A DNA stretch of 11,703 nucleotides from Candidatus Omnitrophota bacterium (GTDB taxonomy: Bacteria; Omnitrophota; Koll11; JAHIPI01), in contig JAQUMG010000040.1 in NCBI GenBank assembly GCA_028718265.1, forward strand, positions 1 to 11,703, written 5' to 3'. This document shows positions 6,910-11,703 of this stretch, piece by piece. A program made the translations under genes and the position numbers. How positions within the stretch are numbered: position 1 is the stretch's first letter; each line of letters opens with the position of its first letter. Under the pieces are notes generated by a model. That model saw only the letters and a program-made list of their open reading frames with translations, searched no databases and was not told where the DNA came from.

Positions 6910-6915
6910 GGACTT

Positions 6916-7206
6916 TTAAGTAAGGCTGTCCACCGGAAGCACAAAAGCCTTCACGCCTTCGTGTCCGAGGGTTTTTCTGAGTGATTTTATACCGGATATT
7001 AACTGCTTCGCTTCTTCGTCCTGACAGGCGATATATAAGATGTTATTCTTGCCGGGCCAGATATCGTCGCCAAGATGAGTGCCTGAGCTTTTGCCCTTAC
7101 CGTAGGTATTGGTAATTTTGGTGTATCCTTCAATGCCGCACTGCCCCAGGATCTCCATCATTTCCATATCTATCGCTTCATTATACGTAATAATAACCAT
7201 TTTCAT
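6916..7206 (-). CDS. PII-like small protein at the end of an RND efflux operon
   Basis: This 96-residue protein has the order strand-helix-strand-loop-strand-helix-strand expected of a PII/ferredoxin-like fold: MKMVIITYN, a helix around IDMEMMEILGQC, GYTKITNTYGKG, a loop (about 38-53, SSGTHLGDDIWPG), NNILYIAC, a helix, and VKAFVLPVDSL. Canonical PII nucleotide-binding and uridylylation signatures are not seen, so it belongs among the PII-like proteins found beside transporters. Members of this group are known next to cation or heavy-metal RND pumps, which matches this context. It probably trimerises in the cytoplasm and regulates the pump or senses its substrate, but that is inference. Its ATG overlaps the stop of the pump's C-terminal frame (ATGA), so its translation appears tied to ribosomes reaching the true end of the pump gene. 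Confidence 0.75.
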   Translation of the reverse strand: MKMVIITYNEAIDMEMMEILGQCGIEGYTKITNTYGKGKSSGTHLGDDIWPGKNNILYIACQDEEAKQLISGIKSLRKTLGHEGVKAFVLPVDSLT

Positions 7207-7823
7207 TTATGTTCGCCTTTCTTCTTGCCGTTTTTCTTTATACGGTATTCCACCGCCGCATAAAGAGTCGGCACAAAAAGCATCGTAATTAACGTTGAAA
7301 GTGTAAGTCCGCTCAGCATGGTAATGCCAAGGGGCTGCCAGGTTTCGGAACCGGATCCGCGGGATAATGCCATAGGCAGAAGTCCCGCCAGCGTCGTGAT
7401 TGTAGTCATTAGCACAGGCCTCAACCTGTCCTTACCTCCCATAGTAACGGCATCAAGCATCGAATATCCTCTTGCCCTTAAAATATTTATATAACTTATA
7501 AGCACGATAGCATTGTTTACAACTATGCCCATAAGCATTATAATGCCCAGGAAAGTAATAATGCTCAAAGTTGTACCCGTTAAAAGAAATCCGAATAATA
7601 CGCCGGTAAATGTAAACGGTATGGCGAACATAACTATAAACGGGTCTACTAATGATTCGAATTGAGCTGCCATTACCATATACACCAATAGAATACCCAG
7701 AAGGAGCAGCAAGCTTAAATCTTTGAACGCCTTCCCTTGCTCCTCTGCCTCTCCGCCAAAATTAATTATTATGTCAGAAGGCACTGTAATCTTGCGCAGT
7801 TCCTTTTCGATATCTTCTTTCAC
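7203..7823 (-). CDS. RND efflux pump, C-terminal part (after two in-frame stops)
   Basis: This frame encodes the last five or so membrane helices of an RND transporter. It is in exactly the same frame as the preceding 833-residue part and is separated from it only by two TAG codons and five sense codons (RSSGK). The segment begins in the end of the second periplasmic domain (KEDIEKELRKITVPSDIIINF), then has FKDLSLLLLLGILLVYMVMAAQFESLVDP, the TM10 motif GIVVNNAIVLISYIN (Asn943-Asn944 of the read-through numbering) and RLRPVLMTTITTLAGLLPMA, all intact. The only possible independent start is GTG at 7823, with no properly spaced ribosome site. Alone it could not form a pump. It could be a separate subunit, a read-through product or the remnant of a broken gene. 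Confidence 0.85.
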   Translation of the reverse strand: MKEDIEKELRKITVPSDIIINFGGEAEEQGKAFKDLSLLLLLGILLVYMVMAAQFESLVDPFIVMFAIPFTFTGVLFGFLLTGTTLSIITFLGIIMLMGIVVNNAIVLISYINILRARGYSMLDAVTMGGKDRLRPVLMTTITTLAGLLPMALSRGSGSETWQPLGITMLSGLTLSTLITMLFVPTLYAAVEYRIKKNGKKKGEHK

Positions 7824-7838
7824 CTTGCCGGACGAACG

Positions 7839-7844
7839 CTACTA
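7839..7844 (-). other. Tandem in-frame TAG TAG interrupting the RND pump gene
   Basis: On the coding strand the sequence reads AAT GTC TAG TAG CGT TCG TCC GGC, that is N-V-stop-stop-R-S-S-G. Homologous RND pumps commonly read N-V-S-G-R-S-L-G here, so the two stops stand exactly where Ser-Gly is expected and nothing is missing on either side. A single-base insertion or deletion would not restore the frame, since the neighbouring frame meets TGA shortly after. Confidence 0.9.
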
Positions 7845-10343
7845 GACATTACACTCTACCCGTATCACCCTCTCGCGGTTCTCCCGCGCTATCTCTACGG
7901 GGCCCGCCTTTTCATAGACTTTGGCAAAGTTTATCAATCTTACCTGCTGTCCGGTAAGAGGAGAAACTATCGATAAATTTTCCACATCTTCTACTTTTGA
8001 CCGGAAGGATTCTTCCAACCGCACATATATGTCGTACGTCTCTCCCCTTTCCCGGTACTTTGTGGCAGTCGAGCCTTCCACGTATGTCTTAAGGCTGCTT
8101 GCAATTGTGTTCATGGTAAGGCCCAAGGCAGCCGCCTTTTCCCTGTCAACTTCTATCCTCAATTCCGGGCGGTTTATGTCCCGCGAGATGCTGACATCCA
8201 CCGCACCCGGCACTTTTTCAATAATCGCTTTTATTTTCTGGGCCAGGGCATCCGTATCTTCAAATGAATGCCCTATAATATTCAGCTGCAGAGCTTTGCC
8301 GCCGGTGCCGGTTATAACCCTTCCAAGAGGATTGCCGGTCGATACGTCTATCTTCAATACGCCGGGTATGCGTTCTATTTCTTTTCTGATGACCTGCCCC
8401 ACTTCTTTTACGGAACGTTTTCTCTCTGTTTTCTCTACCAGTTTGGCGCCGCTAGCGATAACATGTTTACCGGAAACTCCGCCCATTACTCTGCCCATTC
8501 CGGCCGCTTCTCCGCTTCTGACATAAACATATCTCGCCTCCGGCACTTTCTCTTCAAAAATATCCTCGATTTTTTCAGCGACCTTGTCTGTTTCTTCCAG
8601 CCGTGTCCCTAACGGCAGCTCCACCGTTATGCGCAAATCTCCGCTGTCTTCTTCCGGAATAAACTCGCTTCCGATAAAGCGCACCAGAAACAAACTAAAC
8701 ACAAACGTCCCGAAAAATCCCAGGAGAACCGTTTTCTTATGGCTCAGACACCACGCAAGTGCCCTAGAGTAGAATTCTTCCCATGATTTAAACCATCTTT
8801 CCGATGTCTCATAAAATTTCGCAAATACTCTTTGCCTTAAAGTACCGGAACTCTGGCGCGGAGTAAGTTTCAGCCATTTAGCGCAAAGCATGGGAGTAAA
8901 TGTAGCCGCTGTAAAAAAAGATGCCAAAAGCGTAACGGTTACGATAACGGACAGCTCCCCGAAAATAATGCCGACTACGCCTTTTATAAAAAACATCGGC
9001 AGAAAAACAACTACTGTGGTCAAAGTCGAAGCGCCTATCGCAAGAAACATTTCGGATGTCCCGAAAATGGCCGCCTCCTGCGGCCTCTGGCCTCGTTCAA
9101 GATGCCGCATCGCATTATCCACTACGACTATGGCGTTATCGACGACCATTCCGGAAGCTATAGCCAAAGAAGAAATACTTATGACGTTCATCGTCTTGCC
9201 GCTTAAGAACAGATAAATAAATGCGATCAAAAGCGAAAATGGAATGGTCAGCGCGATGATGACACTTGCAAAAAACTCCCGCAGGAAAAACCACACTACA
9301 AAAATAACCAGCACTACGCCCAGCCATAGCGCCCCTCTCAGGGATTCAAGCGCATTCATGATATCCTGCGAAGTGTCGAATACAGTATACATCTTAACGT
9401 CGGAGGGAAGCGTCTTTTCCAACGCCTTAAGCTTTTCTTTGACCATGCCGGCAACCTGAACCGTATTTGTCCCTGTCTGCTTCTGGACCATCATCATCAG
9501 GCTTTGGCTCCTGTTGATCCTGACATCCATCGTGACTTCTTTAAAACTATCTTCGATCCTGGCAACATCCCGTAAATACACAAACTTACCGTCCCGCTTG
9601 CCCAGAATAACAAGATTTATTTCATCGGGAGTAGCAAACTCACCGGGCAGGCGCAAGAGATAATCCGTAAGGCCCGATTTTATACTTCCGAGCGGCTGCG
9701 TAACGTTCTCTTCCTTTAAGGCACTCTTTATATCAAGTATCGAGAAACCGTACCCTTCCAGCCGTTCCCTGTCTATCCAGATATTAATCTGTCTTTCAAG
9801 ACCGCCCATAAGCTGGACCGTACCTACGCCCGGAAGTTGTCTGATAGCGTCCCCTACTCTTTTATCAATTATATCGTAAAGTTCAGGATAACTCTCGTTG
9901 GCGGTTATACCCATATACAGAACAGGCATCATAGCGGTATTGAATTTGAATATAAACGGGTTATCCATTTCATCCGGTATATCCGGCAGTAAACGCCTGG
10001 TAAGTTCAATGCGGTCACGTATGTCATTTGATGCTTCATCGAGATTTGTACCCCATATGAATTTAAGCGTTATCATGGAAACGCCTTCAACGGAACTTGA
10101 GGTAATTTTCTCGATTCCGGGTGTAGTGGCAAGCTGGTTTTCAAGAGGTTCGGTTACTTTTACCTCAACGTCTTCGGAACTCGCGCCGGGATAAGAAGAT
10201 ATTACGGTTATGGCAGGCGGCTCGATTTCAGGCATCATATCTATGCCAAGCTGAGTCAGGCTGTAACCGGCAATGATGATGACCGAAAAGAAGATCATCA
10301 GGTTTGTAACAGGTTTTTTTACGCCAAATTCTGGTAGTGCCAT
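7842..10343 (-). CDS. RND-family efflux pump (HAE1/SwrC-like), N-terminal 833 residues
   Basis: This is the main part of an inner-membrane, proton- or ion-driven exporter that works with the adaptor and TolC-like protein upstream. It contains TM1 (about 13-32), the first periplasmic domain (start IDMMPEIEPPAITVISSYPGAS), TM2-TM6, a cytoplasmic linker, TM7 (about 537-555) and the second periplasmic domain up to RENRERVIRVECNV. The TM4 motif is GMVVDNAIVVVDN with Asp402-Asn403, where AcrB has Asp-Asp. Together with Asn-Asn in TM10 this resembles the SwrC-like subgroup of HAE1 pumps rather than AcrB, and substrate cannot be read from sequence. A full-length product would be about 1046 residues, but two TAG codons end this part at 833. 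The ATG at 10343 has a good AAGAGGA ribosome site, 16 bases after the adaptor gene. Confidence 0.93.
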   Translation of the reverse strand: MALPEFGVKKPVTNLMIFFSVIIIAGYSLTQLGIDMMPEIEPPAITVISSYPGASSEDVEVKVTEPLENQLATTPGIEKITSSSVEGVSMITLKFIWGTNLDEASNDIRDRIELTRRLLPDIPDEMDNPFIFKFNTAMMPVLYMGITANESYPELYDIIDKRVGDAIRQLPGVGTVQLMGGLERQINIWIDRERLEGYGFSILDIKSALKEENVTQPLGSIKSGLTDYLLRLPGEFATPDEINLVILGKRDGKFVYLRDVARIEDSFKEVTMDVRINRSQSLMMMVQKQTGTNTVQVAGMVKEKLKALEKTLPSDVKMYTVFDTSQDIMNALESLRGALWLGVVLVIFVVWFFLREFFASVIIALTIPFSLLIAFIYLFLSGKTMNVISISSLAIASGMVVDNAIVVVDNAMRHLERGQRPQEAAIFGTSEMFLAIGASTLTTVVVFLPMFFIKGVVGIIFGELSVIVTVTLLASFFTAATFTPMLCAKWLKLTPRQSSGTLRQRVFAKFYETSERWFKSWEEFYSRALAWCLSHKKTVLLGFFGTFVFSLFLVRFIGSEFIPEEDSGDLRITVELPLGTRLEETDKVAEKIEDIFEEKVPEARYVYVRSGEAAGMGRVMGGVSGKHVIASGAKLVEKTERKRSVKEVGQVIRKEIERIPGVLKIDVSTGNPLGRVITGTGGKALQLNIIGHSFEDTDALAQKIKAIIEKVPGAVDVSISRDINRPELRIEVDREKAAALGLTMNTIASSLKTYVEGSTATKYRERGETYDIYVRLEESFRSKVEDVENLSIVSPLTGQQVRLINFAKVYEKAGPVEIARENRERVIRVECNV

Positions 10344-10359
10344 TTAGTTCCTCTTATTT

Positions 10360-11250
10360 TTACTCGCCGTTCATCTCAACGCTTACATCAACCCCGTCGC
10401 GAAGCTTCTGCTGCCCTAGAATAACCACTGCATCTCCTTCTTTCACGCCTTCGACTATCTCAAAATACGGCCCCTGGCGTATGCCGAGAACGACTTTTTT
10501 CATAACTGCTTTGTTGTTCTCGATAACATACACATAGGTATTCGGCTCCCTGCCGATAATAGCTTCTTTCAGGATTACCGGCACGTTTTTGCGCTCTTCG
10601 ATGGTCAATTTCACTTTGGCAAACATACCGGACTGAAGATGGCATGCGGTATTATCTATCACTATTTCTACGGGCGCCGCGCGCGTCTGCAAATCCACGA
10701 CAGGGGTTATTTGAGCGACTTTCCCTATGAATTTCTCGTTGGGATAAGCATCCACAATAACTTCCGCCTCTTGCCCCAGAGAAACGTTAGATAAATATTT
10801 CTCCGGTATATTGAGGTCTATTTCTGCCTTTCCCATGTTGCAGACAATCGCTATGGGAGTCTGAGGGGTTACGCTTGAACCTATGTCAACGTAAACCCTC
10901 CCAACGATTCCCGCGAGAGGGCTTTCGACAGGCGCCTTTTCGAATTTAAGTCCTACCTCATCTCTGTCAATATATGCGATTACTTCGCCTTTTTCTATCG
11001 GGCTTCCGTCGTCTTTGACTTTTTCTACAATCTTGCCGCTTACCTTGGGATATACTATCGCCTCGTCCTGACCTTTAATGTCACCGACATATTCAAGGGA
11101 CTTATCAAGATTTTCAAGCCTGACCTTCATAACCTTAACGGGTATTAATTCATTGGTGTCTTTAGCGGCCGATTTTTTCCCGCAGCCGGTAATCATAGTG
11201 CCTGTCAATAAAATGCACAAAAGGTAAGTAGTTATTCTTATTATTTTCAT
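10360..11250 (-). CDS. Lipoprotein membrane-fusion (periplasmic adaptor) protein lacking the helical hairpin
   Basis: This is the periplasmic adaptor of the tripartite pump. The 296-residue protein starts with a lipoprotein signal peptide whose lipobox is I20-T-G-C23, so it is anchored by a lipidated Cys23. A lipoyl-like domain follows (about 60-127): the two halves are VYPKVSGKIVEKVKDDGSP and VESPLAGIVGRVYVDIGS. They are joined by only about a dozen residues (RDEVGLKFEKAP), so the long coiled-coil hairpin of AcrA is missing. A beta-barrel domain (about 130-212) and a membrane-proximal domain (about 215-290; GPYFEIVEGVKEGDAVVILG) complete it. Hairpin-less adaptors are known, for example BesA of Borrelia. 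The ATG at 11250 has AGAGAGG just upstream and lies 10 bases after the TolC-like stop. This is the first complete gene of the operon within the window. Confidence 0.93.
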   Translation of the reverse strand: MKIIRITTYLLCILLTGTMITGCGKKSAAKDTNELIPVKVMKVRLENLDKSLEYVGDIKGQDEAIVYPKVSGKIVEKVKDDGSPIEKGEVIAYIDRDEVGLKFEKAPVESPLAGIVGRVYVDIGSSVTPQTPIAIVCNMGKAEIDLNIPEKYLSNVSLGQEAEVIVDAYPNEKFIGKVAQITPVVDLQTRAAPVEIVIDNTACHLQSGMFAKVKLTIEERKNVPVILKEAIIGREPNTYVYVIENNKAVMKKVVLGIRQGPYFEIVEGVKEGDAVVILGQQKLRDGVDVSVEMNGE

Positions 11251-11260
11251 ATGAACCTCT

Positions 11261-11703
11261 CTATTCCAATTTTATATTGTCTTCTGAAAGCACAGTTCCT
11301 TTTACCTTGGCCAGCTCTATCAGCGCTACCTTGTAATCGATTACGCTCTTTATGAAATTTACCTGCGCCCTGGTAAGGCGCTCCTGATAATCTACCATAT
11401 CGTGCGTCGAAACAAGCCCTGCCTTGAAGCGCAGCTCCTGCGCCTCGTAGTTTCTCTCTTCAGCCTTTTTCGTATCCAGGCTGGCTTCCAGCATTCTGTA
11501 GTCGATATCGATATTTCTGACAGCATCTCTCGTTTGTAATATTATATTCTGCTCAAGGCGTTTAAATCCTATAAGCGCCCTCTTCTTTTCCAGTTTGGCT
11601 TTTTCATAATTTCCCTTATCCGTATCGCCCCAAAATCGCAATGAAATGCTTACGCCGGCAGTCCAATCCTGATAATTTCCGCTGCCCAGTGAATCCATGT
11701 CGC
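11261..11703 (-). CDS. TolC-like outer-membrane efflux protein (C-terminal part)
   Basis: This is the C-terminal half-repeat of an OEP/TolC-family channel that carries substrate from the pump through the outer membrane. The frame is open to the window edge, so the real start lies beyond 11703 and the Met codon at 11698 is internal. The visible part begins with outer-membrane beta strands (TAGVSISLRFWGDTDKG), then long amphipathic helices with the typical repeat signs LEQNIILQTRDAVRNID, AQELRFKAGLVSTHDMVDYQERLTRAQVNFIKSVIDYKVALIELAKVKG. The pattern RFKAGLVS-x-x-D followed by L-x-x-A-Q is characteristic. It is upstream of, and 10 bases from, the adaptor gene, in one operon, and its stop is TAG. 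Confidence 0.93.
   Translation of the reverse strand, partial: DMDSLGSGNYQDWTAGVSISLRFWGDTDKGNYEKAKLEKKRALIGFKRLEQNIILQTRDAVRNIDIDYRMLEASLDTKKAEERNYEAQELRFKAGLVSTHDMVDYQERLTRAQVNFIKSVIDYKVALIELAKVKGTVLSEDNIKLE

Noticed and set aside
7921..8526. Plus-strand open frame of 201 codons opposite the RND pump
   Set aside because: It is antisense to the conserved periplasmic domain, is Ser/Thr-rich as expected of a shadow frame, and has no ribosome site.
7203..10343. Genome-wide TAG reassignment (alternative genetic code)
   Set aside because: At least four other genes in the window end naturally at TAG at family-appropriate positions, and no other conserved gene here contains an internal TAG.

Overview
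The window (about 45% GC by eye, densely packed) looks like chromosomal DNA of a diderm, probably anaerobic bacterium. A lipoprotein efflux adaptor and a TolC-type outer-membrane protein imply two membranes. The Rnf complex, with a long multi-cluster RnfB, implies ferredoxin-linked energy conservation. The protein sequences do not point me to a familiar cultured genus. A deep-branching diderm lineage (Omnitrophota-like or similar) is a guess from general character, not an identification. No tRNA, rRNA, CRISPR array, transposase or integrase was seen, and no gene-free stretch exceeds 300 bases.

Layout. (1) Bases 1-2329, plus strand: the end of an rnf operon, with the RnfD C-terminus (cut by the window edge), RnfE, RnfA and RnfB, each overlapping or nearly overlapping the next. 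RnfG does not lie between D and E as it does in the usual gene order. (2) Bases 2348-5850, minus strand, convergent with rnf: a potassium-uptake operon driven by a near-consensus promoter (TTGACA-17-TATATT). It encodes two separate single-unit TrkA proteins, an unlisted 35-residue one-helix membrane protein, TrkH, and a membrane-anchored OB-fold-like protein. The signal-peptide region of that last gene contains a five-copy 7-bp tandem repeat. The rnf and trk transcripts meet at a small symmetrical A-tract/hairpin/T-tract at 2321-2347. (3) Bases 5874-6872, minus strand: a CNNM/CBS-pair (CorC-like) membrane protein without the usual C-terminal CorC_HlyC domain. (4) Bases 6916-11703, minus strand: a tripartite efflux operon, transcribed in the order TolC-like protein (partial), hairpin-less lipoprotein adaptor, RND pump, PII-like small protein.

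The most striking observation is in the RND pump. It is a single full-length reading frame of about 1046 codons interrupted by two adjacent in-frame TAG codons (7839-7844), exactly at the spot where relatives usually carry Ser-Gly. Both sides are intact and in the same frame. TAG also ends rnfB, the OB-fold gene, the CorC-like gene and the TolC-like gene, so genome-wide TAG reassignment is unlikely. A recent nonsense event, local recoding or readthrough, a split pump, or an assembly error remain open.

The genes share an ion and membrane energetics theme: Rnf builds an ion gradient, Trk takes up K+ under nucleotide control, the CNNM protein probably moves Mg2+ or another divalent cation, and the RND system uses the gradient for export. 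That link is inference from proximity.
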